In this document: in pieces, positions 28,205 through 36,716 of the stretch
How positions within the stretch are numbered: the stretch's first letter is position 1
How the letters are laid out: the number at the start of each line of letters is the position of its first letter
Assembly: GCA_934129945.1 (NCBI GenBank)
Contig: CAKOXC010000001.1
Span: forward strand, 1 to 64,000
DNA: 64,000 nt
DNA from: an uncultured Bacilli bacterium
GTDB lineage: Bacteria; Bacillota_I; Bacilli_A; RF39; UBA660
Direction: 5' to 3'
Translations under genes and position numbers: made by a program
Notes under the pieces: generated by a model
What the model saw: only the letters and a program-made list of their open reading frames with translations
Told to the model about the DNA's origin: nothing
Databases searched by the model: none

Positions 28205-29222
28205 TATTTTTACACTCCTTACAATTTAAATTTTTATTCCAAGTTATTATTTTTGATTCATAATTTGTAATATTAAACATAAATGTTTTACCAATTAAAG
28301 AACACGAATTATAATTAGCAAAATAATTGATAATTTCATTGCTTGCAATACTAGAAACTAATATGCATAAAGGACCATATGATGGAACTATTTCAACATT
28401 ATTAAAAGGTTGATCATTATTTTCTATTTTTATGCATCCTAAACAAGCTGTTTTTTTAGGAATAACAAATGGTCCAACCATTGCCACATGTTCAGAAAAG
28501 CCACAAAATAATACTGGTTTTTCAAACCTTACACAAAGTCTATTTACTAATCTTCTAATAATCCTTTGAGGCTTATCAATAGTACACAAAACAAAGTCAC
28601 TATTCTTTAATTCAAATTCTATATCTTTTTCAGATAAAATTTTTATATTTTTAGAAAATATTTTATTATCGTCTAATTTTTCTTTTAAGCAAGATGTTTT
28701 ATATTTTCCAATATCTTTAAAAGTATAAGGAATTTGTCTAATTAAATTAGATTCTTCAACTTTGTCATAGTCTACCAGCATTAAATTACAAAATCCAGCC
28801 CTTTTTAAAATTAATGCTACATTTGCTCCAATACCTCCTAATCCTAAAATCAATACTTTTTTATCTTTAAATATTTTATCATATTTAATAAATTCATTAC
28901 TTAAAGAATTAAAAAATAAATTTTGTCTACTATAAAGATTATCAGCTATAATATTCTTATAATTATCATAATTAATTATAAAATTTTCTTTTATCAAATA
29001 GTTTAATGCATTATCCATATCTGATTTTGAAATTCTATATTTGTTCCAAATTTCATCAACTAATTTTTCTCTTTCAATAGGTTTTTCTAACTTTTTAAAC
29101 ATATAAATTAAGGAATCATCTTCAAAATTTAACTCTTTACCATCATTTTTAAAATTTCCCATTCTAATTATTTTATCTTTTTTATTTAAATAAAAAGGTT
29201 TAATTTTATTGATTATTAACAT
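28191..29222 (-). CDS. ThiF/MoeB/MccB-like E1 adenylating enzyme with N-terminal winged-helix region
   Basis: 343 residues. Residues 1-85 look like a small winged-helix, similar in place to the peptide-binding (RRE-like) domain of MccB and related E1-like RiPP enzymes. Residues 96-343 form the E1 fold: SRQN (98-101), GLGGIG nucleotide loop (127-132), D151, NLIRQ (159-163), CTIDKPQRI, and two zinc-binding CxxC pairs (CLGC 260-263, CKEC 334-337). Such enzymes adenylate a C-terminal carboxylate or an amino-acid side chain. Start ATG after TAGGAGGTAAA. Its neighbours are a 21-residue peptide gene 53 nt upstream, behind a terminator, and an ABC-F gene overlapping downstream. Confidence 0.8.
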   Translation of the reverse strand: MLIINKIKPFYLNKKDKIIRMGNFKNDGKELNFEDDSLIYMFKKLEKPIEREKLVDEIWNKYRISKSDMDNALNYLIKENFIINYDNYKNIIADNLYSRQNLFFNSLSNEFIKYDKIFKDKKVLILGLGGIGANVALILKRAGFCNLMLVDYDKVEESNLIRQIPYTFKDIGKYKTSCLKEKLDDNKIFSKNIKILSEKDIEFELKNSDFVLCTIDKPQRIIRRLVNRLCVRFEKPVLFCGFSEHVAMVGPFVIPKKTACLGCIKIENNDQPFNNVEIVPSYGPLCILVSSIASNEIINYFANYNSCSLIGKTFMFNITNYESKIITWNKNLNCKECKNNASK

Positions 29223-29235
29223 TTTACCTCCTAAA

Positions 29236-29262
29236 AAATAAGGACTATTTTCATAGCCCTTC
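29236..29262 (-). terminator. Leaky terminator between the peptide gene and the E1-like gene
   Basis: Minus-strand stem AAGGGCTAT-GAAA-ATAGTCCTT followed by ATTTTTT, just after the peptide stop codon. In RiPP operons such a hairpin lets the peptide be made in excess over its enzymes; in antibiotic-resistance leaders it serves as an attenuator. Both fit. Confidence 0.75.
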
Positions 29263-29274
29263 TAAAATCTAAAA

Positions 29275-29340
29275 TTAGCAATTTTGATCAACGTGACATG
29301 AAAACTTTGTTACTGCAATTTTTCTAATCATAAATTTCAT
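29275..29340 (-). CDS. 21-residue peptide MKFMIRKIAVTKFSCHVDQN-C, candidate RiPP precursor
   Basis: The only small frame with a strong start in this intergenic region: ATG 29340, eight nt after AGAAGGAG. It is transcribed from a consensus promoter 50 nt upstream and followed by a terminator hairpin. The peptide is MKFMIRKIAVTKFSCHVDQN plus a C-terminal Cys: a basic, hydrophobic first half (leader-like) and a small polar end (SCHVDQNC, two Cys, one Asn next to the end). Genes behind it encode an E1-like adenylating enzyme and an ABC-F protein. This is the layout of a ThiF/MccB-type RiPP cluster. The alternative is an attenuator leader peptide for the ABC-F gene. The sequence matches nothing I know. 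Confidence 0.55.
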   Translation of the reverse strand: MKFMIRKIAVTKFSCHVDQNC

Positions 29341-29389
29341 TTGTGGTTCTCCTTCTAGAAAGCAATAATTCTGCTAGCTTTCAACACAT

Positions 29390-29417
29390 ATTATACAAAT
29401 AATTTACTGTTTGTCAA
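29390..29417 (-). promoter_or_regulatory. Consensus promoter of the peptide/E1/ABC-F operon
   Basis: Minus-strand TTGACA (29417-29412), 16-nt spacer, TATAAT (29395-29390): a perfect match to both sigma-70-type boxes, the strongest promoter sequence in the window. The untranslated region that follows holds a GAAAGC/GCTTTC hairpin (about 29361-29384), which could stabilise the short message. Confidence 0.85.
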
Positions 29418-29458
29418 CTATTTATTTTTAAAAAAAAGATTATTTTTTGAATAAAAAT

Positions 29459-29487
29459 TTAAAAAAAATGGTTATTAACTAACCATT
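29459..29487 (-). terminator. Terminator of trmB
   Basis: AATGGTTAGTTAATAACCATT followed by eight T's on the minus strand, overlapping the trmB stop codon at 29479. Confidence 0.85.
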
Positions 29488-30117
29488 GAATTCAGCATCT
29501 ACGTAATAAATAGGTCTTCCTTCTTCAAAATATTTCTTTTCAAAATCAGTCATAATATTTGGAATAGGATTTTCATCACGATGCAAATCTAAACTAACTC
29601 TATTAAATGAATACCAGTATTGTGATAAAGTTTCTAAAGAATATGCAAATAATATTTTATTATCAGTTTTTAAAATAATATGTTTATTCTTTTTAAAAAT
29701 CTTATCATAAAGTTTTAAATAAGTATAATGAGTAAATCTCTTCTTCTCATCTCTTTTTTTAGGCCAAGGTTCTGAAAAAGTTAAATAAATAGTATTTATT
29801 TCTTTACCAAACACTGTATCTAATTTAATAGCATCCATATTAATTAATTTTAAATTAGGAATATTTTGGTTAACTAATTTTTGAGCTGCAGTAGCTATTT
29901 GAGATTCATTTAGTTCTATCCCTATATAATTAATATTTGGATTACTTTTAGCCATATTTATTATAAAATTACCTCTACCCATTCCAAGTTCAATACAAAT
30001 AGGGTTTTTATTACCAAATAAATCTGACCATTTATTTTTATATTTAGTTGGGTTATCTATTATATATGAACTTCTATTAATAATTTTATTTGCTTCTTTT
30101 ACTTTATTGTATTCCAT
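29479..30117 (-). CDS. trmB: tRNA (guanine-N7-)-methyltransferase
   Basis: 212 residues, normal for TrmB. SAM-binding ELGMGRGNF, GIELNESQIATAA, and the catalytic/tRNA-binding block SEPWPKKRDEKKRFTHYTYL (family form DPWPKKRHxKRR). The C-terminus is the usual ...EKKYFEEGRPIYY. It methylates G46 of tRNA in the cytosol. Start ATG after AAGGAGTGAATTTAC. Not linked to its neighbours. Confidence 0.95.
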   Translation of the reverse strand: MEYNKVKEANKIINRSSYIIDNPTKYKNKWSDLFGNKNPICIELGMGRGNFIINMAKSNPNINYIGIELNESQIATAAQKLVNQNIPNLKLINMDAIKLDTVFGKEINTIYLTFSEPWPKKRDEKKRFTHYTYLKLYDKIFKKNKHIILKTDNKILFAYSLETLSQYWYSFNRVSLDLHRDENPIPNIMTDFEKKYFEEGRPIYYVDAEFNG

Positions 30118-30193
30118 GTAAATTCACTCCTTAAAGGTATTATACCATAGGTATTAAAAAAGATGGTAATAAATACCATCAATTTGTATATAA

Positions 30194-30613
30194 TTATCCT
30201 TCTATTTGGATATATTTTTTATTTTCAATTTCTTTTTTAGGTTCTTTCTTAGGAACTACTAATTTTAAAGTACCATTCTTAAATGAAGCTTTAACATCTT
30301 CAGCTTCTATTTCTTCACCTACATAGAAACTTCTTTTACATTCTCCATAATATCTTTCTTTACGAACGAATTTACCTTTTTCTTTTTCTTCTTCATTAGA
30401 ACTTTCAATAGCATCTATTGTTAAATAACCATCATTAATATCTATTTTAATATTATCCTTTTCATATCCAGGTAAATCAACAATTATTGAATAACTATCC
30501 TTATGTTCTTTTATATCAGTTTTCATTATTTTGTTATCGTCGTAATTAAAGAATGGATCTTTAAAAATATCCTCCCATAAATCAAAATTATTTTTTCTAG
30601 GTACCATCATCAT
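30194..30613 (-). CDS. Small heat-shock protein, Hsp20 family
   Basis: 139 residues with an alpha-crystallin domain from about 32: YSIIVDLPGYEKDNIKIDIN, DGYLTIDA, RYYGECKRSFYVG and a C-terminal FKNGTLKLVVPK followed by KKYIQIEG. It is a cytosolic holdase chaperone. Start ATG after AAGGAAGTAGATATAT. A CIRCE-like site covers its promoter, so HrcA control is likely. Confidence 0.92.
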   Translation of the reverse strand: MMMVPRKNNFDLWEDIFKDPFFNYDDNKIMKTDIKEHKDSYSIIVDLPGYEKDNIKIDINDGYLTIDAIESSNEEEKEKGKFVRKERYYGECKRSFYVGEEIEAEDVKASFKNGTLKLVVPKKEPKKEIENKKYIQIEG

Positions 30614-30713
30614 ATATATCTACTTCCTTTCTTGTTATGTGTTGACACCATATAGGTAGCACATAAATATAAATAATTATACCTGTAAGAACTTCATTTT
30701 TTCTTACATTGTA

Positions 30714-30756
30714 ATAATAGCACTTTTTATTAGCAGTGTCAATAGTAAAGTGCTAA
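30714..30756 (-). promoter_or_regulatory. Promoter with CIRCE-like operator for hsp20
   Basis: Minus-strand TTGACA (30742-30737), spacer 17, TATTAT (30719-30714). The inverted repeat TTAGCAGTG-N9-AAGTGCTAA (30730-30756) overlaps the -35 box. It matches the HrcA site TTAGCACTC-N9-GAGTGCTAA at 14 of 18 positions with exactly the right spacing. Downstream in the leader lies a GTAAGAA/TTCTTAC hairpin (about 30684-30708). Confidence 0.75.
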
Positions 30757-30870
30757 TAAATATATACTATTACTTTATTAGTATATCTAAATATAAAATT
30801 ATTATACTTAAATACTTTATAAAAAATAAAATTTATTATATAATTAACATGATAAAAAGTGGTGATATTA

Positions 30871-31749
30871 GTGAAATATATTTTTGATACCGATCCTGGA
30901 ATTGACGATGCTATTGCCATAATGCTAGGATATTTAAATAAACTTGATATAATCGGATTTACTTTAGCAACAGGTAATATTTCTAAAGAAAAATCTGCTA
31001 ATAACTTAAAAACTATTCAAGATATTTTAAAAAGTAATATTCCAATGTATTATGGTTCTAGGGAAAATAACTGTGAATTTATGAGTGCTGAGTATGCTCA
31101 TGGTAAAGATGGTCTTGGTAATATTTTTATGCCAGCAAGTTTAAGAAAATTTGAAAATACTTTTGCCGAAGATTTTATAATTGATGCTTGTAATAAATAT
31201 GATGATATAACTTTTGTATGTTTAGGTCCTCTAACTAATTTAGCAAGTACTATAAAAAAAGATAAAAGTATTATAAATAAGATAAAACACGTTGTAATAA
31301 TGGGTACTACTTATAATGAATCTGTTAAAATTCCATATAAAGAATTTAATGTTAAGATTGATCCAGAAAGTGCTAAAGTTGTATTTGATGCTGGTTTTAA
31401 GGATATAAAAATAATTACTCATGACATAGCTATGATGTCATGCATCTCTAAAGATTATATTGATACTTTATATTATTCAAATAAAATAACTTCTAAATTT
31501 TTATATATTATTAGTCAAAAATATATAGAATTTTGTAAAACAAAAGGTATTGATAATGCTCTTGCAACACCCGACCCAACTACTGTTGCATCTATAATTA
31601 ACCCTAATATATTAGAATTTAAACCATGCACAGTAACTATTAAAGATGATTTGTCTTATGTAAATTTAACTGATAAAAGTAATTTATCAGTAGCAACTAA
31701 AGTAAACAATAAATTATTTGAAGAACTATTTAAGAAAACTTTCAATTAA
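30871..31749 (+). CDS. Nucleoside hydrolase (inosine-uridine preferring type)
   Basis: About 292 residues. N-terminal metal motif FDTDPGIDDAIAIMLGYL, then YGSRENN, GLGN, CLGPLTNLAST, VIMGTTYNE, FNVKIDPESAKVVFDAGF and a C-terminal DPTTVASIINP. It cleaves nucleosides to base and ribose using calcium. Start GTG at 30871 after GGTGATATTA is preferred; the frame is open to an upstream GTG at 30859, which is inside the ribosome site. Faces the next gene, sharing a bidirectional terminator. Confidence 0.88.
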   Translation: MKYIFDTDPGIDDAIAIMLGYLNKLDIIGFTLATGNISKEKSANNLKTIQDILKSNIPMYYGSRENNCEFMSAEYAHGKDGLGNIFMPASLRKFENTFAEDFIIDACNKYDDITFVCLGPLTNLASTIKKDKSIINKIKHVVIMGTTYNESVKIPYKEFNVKIDPESAKVVFDAGFKDIKIITHDIAMMSCISKDYIDTLYYSNKITSKFLYIISQKYIEFCKTKGIDNALATPDPTTVASIINPNILEFKPCTVTIKDDLSYVNLTDKSNLSVATKVNNKLFEELFKKTFN

Positions 31750-31751
31750 AA

Positions 31752-31777
31752 AATCGCCTTAAAGCGATTCTTTTTTA
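31752..31777. terminator. Bidirectional terminator
   Basis: AATCGC-CTTAAA-GCGATT with T's on the plus strand and A's upstream, between convergent genes ending at 31749 (plus) and 31759 (minus). Confidence 0.8.
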
Positions 31778-32790
31778 TTTTTCTTTATTTCTTTTCTAAC
31801 TTGATTAAAATGTTTAATATTTTCACTTGAATAACCAGTAGTTATTTTATCATTCTTATCTAATATAGTATTCCATATTTCATTATACATTTCTTTTTTA
31901 CTTTTAGTAGTTATATTAATAATTGCTACAATATTAGTTTTACCATCACTAGTAAATACTTTAATAGCTTGTGAGGTCTTAACTCCATTTACTCTTTGCT
32001 CAAAAGGATACATCCATAAAATATCACTATATTTAATTGCTTTGAATGTTCCATTAATATTTATTATATAATCTTTTGTTAAATATAATTTTAATTTAGC
32101 ATAATAAAATGCTTCTTCACTACTCATTTCTTCGTCTAAAAGTTCTAATGTTTCATTATCGTATTTTTTTATTGCTTTTTTAAATCTAATTTTCTTTATA
32201 AACACTACTAAAAATATAGTAATAGCAATACCACAAGATAAAATTGCTAATAATGCATAAGTATTTGATTCATCAGTAAAATCAGTAGTTGTATCAAGAT
32301 AAACTTCTCCAAAATAATTATCAAAATCAGCAAGAGTTATTTTATCTTCTTCATCTTCCATAGAGTCATTATAAGCATCTATTGCTAATTTCTTTATATC
32401 TTTTGTTGTACTATGAGTAACTCCAGTGATTTTTTTAGAATTTTTAAAGTCATTTTCATCATCCATAGTAGCAAATTTAGTATCACTCATATATATTACA
32501 TACAAGTATTCTCCATCAGTTACTATATAATAACTATCAGTTTTACCATCATATATTGCAAATTTATATGGAACATTAGTTATATTCAAATATGCATTTT
32601 TATCATTTTTATTTTCTTCATTTATAATGATATCATTTAAATCAGTCGTATTATCTAATGATTCTTCATCTTTATTAACTGAAGTAACTAATAAAATAAT
32701 ACCAAGAACTAAGAACATAACTCCAATTAATAATGCTTGTAAATTTTTCTTGTTATTTTTTAAGACATTTTCATTTTTTAATTTATACAT
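31759..32790 (-). CDS. Membrane protein of unknown function (two TM segments)
   Basis: 343 residues. TM segments at about 19-40 (ALLIGVMFLVLGIILLVTSV) and about 178-200 (YALLAILSCGIAITIFLVVFI). The domain between them (about 45-175) would face outside; the C-terminal part contains SDILWMYPFEQRVNGVKTSQ, then AIKVFTSDG, a PH-like beta-rich domain seen in several Firmicutes membrane proteins. I do not assign a family. Start ATG after TTAGTAGGTGAGTTT. A terminator separates it from the ABC permease upstream. Confidence 0.6.
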   Translation of the reverse strand: MYKLKNENVLKNNKKNLQALLIGVMFLVLGIILLVTSVNKDEESLDNTTDLNDIIINEENKNDKNAYLNITNVPYKFAIYDGKTDSYYIVTDGEYLYVIYMSDTKFATMDDENDFKNSKKITGVTHSTTKDIKKLAIDAYNDSMEDEEDKITLADFDNYFGEVYLDTTTDFTDESNTYALLAILSCGIAITIFLVVFIKKIRFKKAIKKYDNETLELLDEEMSSEEAFYYAKLKLYLTKDYIININGTFKAIKYSDILWMYPFEQRVNGVKTSQAIKVFTSDGKTNIVAIINITTKSKKEMYNEIWNTILDKNDKITTGYSSENIKHFNQVRKEIKKNKKESL

Positions 32791-32816
32791 AAACTCACCT
32801 ACTAATTAATTATAGC

Positions 32817-32842
32817 AAAAAAAATGCGATAATTGCATTTTT
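32817..32842 (-). terminator. Terminator of the ABC permease gene
   Basis: Minus-strand AAAATGC-AATTATC-GCATTTT followed by T's, right behind the permease stop codon. Confidence 0.8.
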
Positions 32843-35218
32843 TTACTCGTTTCCTTTTAAACTAGAAACCATATCAATATTTTTTATTTTTTTAGCAAGG
32901 ATTTTAGAAACTATATAAGAAAGTACAAATGTACCAACAGAGGCATAAACATAAGTTAATGGCTTAATATATGCACTAAAATCATAAGTTTCATCAAGAG
33001 CCATTTTAAATAACCAATCAGTTAAGTAATATCCTAAAGGACATCCAATTAAAATAGCAACAATACTAATCCATAAATTTTGTTTAATATATATTTTTTT
33101 GATTTGTTTATCTTTAAATCCTAAAACTTTAATTGTTGAAAATTGATATTGTTTTTCTGAGTAAGATAAAATACCCATGTTATAAATAATTACTACACCT
33201 AAGAAACATGCAATAAATATAATTAAAACTATCATAGATTTCATAGTATTTAACATGTTAGCCATTCCATCTTTCAAATTATTAATATTTTGAATTAATT
33301 CAACATTTTTGATAGATTTAATATTCTTTAAGTTTTTATTAGTATAAATACTATCAGGAATATAATCTATCCCTAATTTTTCAGCATACTTTCTTGTTAA
33401 TGTAATATTTTGATTTTGAGGATCTTTATTAAATCCAACTATCTTTGATTCATAACATTTTGAATCACCATAGATATGCCATTTTATAGTATCACCAATT
33501 TTATAATTATTAGTTTCTGCTAGTTTATAAGTAACATAAATTCCTTCATCATTATCTAATTTAATGTAATTATTTTTATCGTCTTCAAATCTTACATAAT
33601 CTTTAGCATCAGTTATAAATGCATTGTTACTTTCTCTAGTATCTTTGTTTTTTATTTCAATACCAAGAGATTTAGAACTAGCATTACCATAAACAGATTC
33701 TATTTGTTCTAACTCTTCTTTTGTAATATTTTCTTTTAGAGTTAATTTGTAATCAAAGTTAAATAATTCATCAAATTGCATTTCTATAAATCTATTTAAA
33801 CTATTAAGCATTCCAAAAGCACAAACTATTAGCATACAGCATCCAACTATTCCAACTAATCCTGTTAAAGTTCTTGCTTTATTACGAACTATATCTCTTA
33901 AGTTCCATTTGCTTGAGAAAGATAAATTTTTAAATATTCCTTTAGTAGTTAGATTTAAACTATTTTTCTTCACTTTAGGCATTTTTACTCTTAGTGTTTC
34001 AGCAGGATTTTCTTTTAGTTCTTTATAGCATGTAAGCATTGTTACAATACTTACAAGTACAATAACAAGTAATGCACAAATATAATTTTGGCTATTTAAT
34101 ATTGCTACCCCATTTGGCATTTCAAAGAATGTCATTTCTAAATTCATAAAGAAATTACCCATTAAGTATCTTCCGGCTAAAAGTCCAAATATAGATGCAA
34201 TTAAACTTATATAAAAGCCATAAGATATATAATGTAAAAGAATTTTTCTATTTTTAAATCCTAAGGCTTTTAATGTACCAATTTGCATTCTTTGTTTTTT
34301 TACAACTCTAGTCATTGTTGTAACTACAGATAATAAAGCTATAAATATGAATAATCCTGAGAATATTCCAACATAAGCTTTTCCTTCATCAATTTCTCCT
34401 TGATAAGTAGAATATGATGATGAATCTTCTATTTTAATTATTGCTTTAGCATTTTCTACTTGATCTTCAATAGCATTTTTTACACTATCATTATTTTTTT
34501 TCTTATCAACATCTACCATTACATAATTAAATACTAAATGTTCTTTGTAATCAAAATCTTTAGCATATTTAAAAAATAATTCTTCATTGTCAATGCCCAT
34601 TTGTTTCATAGCATTTTCTTTAATATAACTTTCGGGAAATTCATTAATAGATAAATAAACTATTCCAAATGTATCATGAGAAGGATATAATTCTGATGCA
34701 TCTTTAACATCATAAACATGATCAGGTATATTAACAAGACCTATTACTTTTTCTTCAAGTACGAAATTATCATATTTTATTTTTATTGTATCGCCAACTT
34801 TAACATTTTTTTCTTTAGCATAAAAACTATCTAGCCAAGCTCCGCTTTTATTTACATCAAATTTTTCACCTTCAAATACATAGAATTTAGAAATATTATT
34901 TGATTCAATAAAGTTTAATAAATATGTTATGTCATTATTTTTAGCATCAGTAGCTGTTAAAGACAATTTTCTTTCAGCATCTTTTACATGTTCAATTGAT
35001 TTTATTTTATCCAAATCTTCTTTTGTAAAGTTTGCACCCATAACATTTAAATCTTGTAAATTATTTTTTTCATAATAACTATCAGCACTTTGTTGCATTC
35101 CATCCATATAACTTTCTATTCCAGAATAAGCCATTACACCGATAAAAAGCATTAAAAATATTGTTATAAATTGTGATAAGTTTTGTTTTATATCACGAAG
35201 CATTTTTTTTCTTAACAT
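32843..35218 (-). CDS. FtsX-like ABC transporter permease
   Basis: 791 residues. TM segment near the N-terminus (FITIFLMLFIGVMAYSGI), a large extracytoplasmic domain (about 40-275), three TM segments (about 277-400), a second extracytoplasmic domain and three more at the C-terminus: the double FtsX/MacB layout of peptide-efflux permeases. Start ATG immediately follows the stop of the ATPase (35220). It exports or senses peptides or lipid-targeting agents; substrate unknown. Under the divergent TetR regulator. Confidence 0.85.
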   Translation of the reverse strand: MLRKKMLRDIKQNLSQFITIFLMLFIGVMAYSGIESYMDGMQQSADSYYEKNNLQDLNVMGANFTKEDLDKIKSIEHVKDAERKLSLTATDAKNNDITYLLNFIESNNISKFYVFEGEKFDVNKSGAWLDSFYAKEKNVKVGDTIKIKYDNFVLEEKVIGLVNIPDHVYDVKDASELYPSHDTFGIVYLSINEFPESYIKENAMKQMGIDNEELFFKYAKDFDYKEHLVFNYVMVDVDKKKNNDSVKNAIEDQVENAKAIIKIEDSSSYSTYQGEIDEGKAYVGIFSGLFIFIALLSVVTTMTRVVKKQRMQIGTLKALGFKNRKILLHYISYGFYISLIASIFGLLAGRYLMGNFFMNLEMTFFEMPNGVAILNSQNYICALLVIVLVSIVTMLTCYKELKENPAETLRVKMPKVKKNSLNLTTKGIFKNLSFSSKWNLRDIVRNKARTLTGLVGIVGCCMLIVCAFGMLNSLNRFIEMQFDELFNFDYKLTLKENITKEELEQIESVYGNASSKSLGIEIKNKDTRESNNAFITDAKDYVRFEDDKNNYIKLDNDEGIYVTYKLAETNNYKIGDTIKWHIYGDSKCYESKIVGFNKDPQNQNITLTRKYAEKLGIDYIPDSIYTNKNLKNIKSIKNVELIQNINNLKDGMANMLNTMKSMIVLIIFIACFLGVVIIYNMGILSYSEKQYQFSTIKVLGFKDKQIKKIYIKQNLWISIVAILIGCPLGYYLTDWLFKMALDETYDFSAYIKPLTYVYASVGTFVLSYIVSKILAKKIKNIDMVSSLKGNE

Positions 35219-35219
35219 A

Positions 35220-35930
35220 TTACCACTTCACTTCATCAATATTTTTTGGATGTTTATTTATTTCATTAGATTCAACTTTACCATTTTTAAGTCTTATAAC
35301 TCTATCTGCAACTTCAGCTATTAAAGCATTATGGGTAACAATTACAACAGTGTTTTCACCATTATTAGCATCGCATTGTTTCTTTAAAAGTTTTAAAACT
35401 TCAACTCCAGTTTTACTATCAAGAGCACCAGTTGGTTCATCACATAGCAATAACAATGGATCTTTTGCTATTGCACGAGCTATAGAAACTCTTTGTTGTT
35501 CACCACCAGATAATTGATTAGGAAACTTATTTAAGTGTTTTTCAAGGCCGACTTCCTTTAAAATTGTTTTAGCGTTTTTAGGCTTTTTAACAATATCTTT
35601 TACTATTGAAACATTTTCATATACTGTAAGTGTTGGTAATATATTATAAAATTGGAAAATAAATCCAACATTTTCAGCACGATAATCAGTTAGTTGTATA
35701 TCATTAAAATCTGAGATAACATTTTCTCCAACAACAATTTCACCACTTGTAACTTTATCCATTCCGCCAAGTAAATTTAATAATGTTGATTTACCCGCAC
35801 CAGAAGGTCCTAAAATTACAACAAATTCACCTTTTCCAATTGAAAAGTCTACTCCATCAAGAGCATTAAATTTTTTTTCACCAACATTGTAAGTTTTCTT
35901 TACATTTTTAAACTTAATTAATTCTTCCAT
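35220..35930 (-). CDS. ABC transporter ATPase (LolD/MacB type)
   Basis: 236 residues from the ATG at 35930, preceded by AGAGGTTAAT. Walker A GPSGAGKST, Q loop QFYNILPTL, signature LSGGEQQRVSIARAIA, Walker B LLLCDEPTGALD, H loop VTHN. The family is the one that pairs with FtsX-like permeases. Upstream in-frame codons to 36020 would run through the promoter and the operator and are rejected. Confidence 0.93.
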   Translation of the reverse strand: MEELIKFKNVKKTYNVGEKKFNALDGVDFSIGKGEFVVILGPSGAGKSTLLNLLGGMDKVTSGEIVVGENVISDFNDIQLTDYRAENVGFIFQFYNILPTLTVYENVSIVKDIVKKPKNAKTILKEVGLEKHLNKFPNQLSGGEQQRVSIARAIAKDPLLLLCDEPTGALDSKTGVEVLKLLKKQCDANNGENTVVIVTHNALIAEVADRVIRLKNGKVESNEINKHPKNIDEVKW

Positions 35931-35939
35931 ATTAACCTC

Positions 35940-36075
35940 TTTCATAAAATATGAATTTTTTCTCACATTCATTTGTATTATACTAATAATTATTAATGAA
36001 GTCAACAAAATATGAAACATTTTTCACATTATATTGAATTTATTTATAAAACAAAGTATAATGATATTAGAAATC
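35940..36075. promoter_or_regulatory. Divergent promoters with two TetR operator repeats
   Basis: Minus-strand promoter TTGACT and TATAAT, spacer 17, for the ABC operon; plus-strand promoter TTGAAT and TATAAT, spacer 17, for tetR. Two similar sequences, AATGTGAGAAAAAATTCATA and AATGTGAAAAATGTTTCATA (on the minus strand, around 35948-35970 and 36005-36028), are imperfect palindromes of the ATGtgAA...TTtCAT type. One lies just downstream of the ABC -10 box and the other near the tetR -35 box, fitting a repressor that shuts both genes. Confidence 0.65.
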
Positions 36076-36085
36076 AGGTGATTTT

Positions 36086-36685
36086 ATGAGTAATACTAGA
36101 ATGCCAACTCAAAAAAGAAGTATAGAAAAACGTAATAAAATTGTTGAAAAAGGTTTTGAATTAATGTGTGAACAAGGATATTTTTCAACAAATACTACTG
36201 AAATTGCAAAATATGCTAATGTATCTACTGGCATTATTTATCAGTATTTTAACGATAAGAAAGAAATTTTTATTGAAGGTGTTAAAAACTATTCTAACAA
36301 TATTATGTTTCCTATGCTTGGTATATTAGAAACTACTAAAATAGATTTAAAAAATTTAAATAACTTATTAGAAAATATGATTGATTCTTTTATTAAAAGT
36401 CATACTATTTCTAAAAAAGCTCATGAAGAATTAATGGCTATGTCACATCTTGATAATGATGTTGCCAAGATTTTTAAAGATTCTGAATTAGAAAGTACAA
36501 ATAAAATTGTAAACATTTTAAATACCAATGGTATTAGAAAAGATAATTTAGAAGAAAAAATTCATATAATTATTGCAATGGTAGATAATTTATGTCACGA
36601 TATTGTTTATCACAAACATGAAAATATAAATTATAATGCTATGAAAAATATTGTTATTAATGAAATAATTCATTTATTAAAGTAA
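36086..36685 (+). CDS. TetR-family repressor
   Basis: 199 residues. The N-terminal HTH reads KRNKIVEKGFELMCEQGYFS, TNTTEIAKYANVSTGIIYQYF, the canonical TetR DNA-binding fold, and the rest is an all-helical ligand domain. Start ATG after TCAGGTGATTTT. It is divergent from the ABC ATPase/permease pair, so it most likely represses that operon and itself and is released by a transported compound. Confidence 0.9.
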   Translation: MSNTRMPTQKRSIEKRNKIVEKGFELMCEQGYFSTNTTEIAKYANVSTGIIYQYFNDKKEIFIEGVKNYSNNIMFPMLGILETTKIDLKNLNNLLENMIDSFIKSHTISKKAHEELMAMSHLDNDVAKIFKDSELESTNKIVNILNTNGIRKDNLEEKIHIIIAMVDNLCHDIVYHKHENINYNAMKNIVINEIIHLLK

Positions 36686-36689
36686 AAAA

Positions 36690-36716
36690 GTGCTACTTTG
36701 AAGTAGCATCTTTTAT
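36690..36716. terminator. Bidirectional terminator between tetR and the U32 gene
   Basis: TGCTAC-TTTGAA-GTAGCA extended by A/T pairs, with T's on the plus strand and A's (T's on minus) on the other side. Confidence 0.75.

Noticed and set aside
29275..29340. Peptide as a known lantibiotic or microcin
   Set aside because: No lanthionine-type leader motif, no double-Gly cleavage site and no protease or LanM gene; only the E1-like enzyme and ABC-F are next to it, so no known class is assigned.
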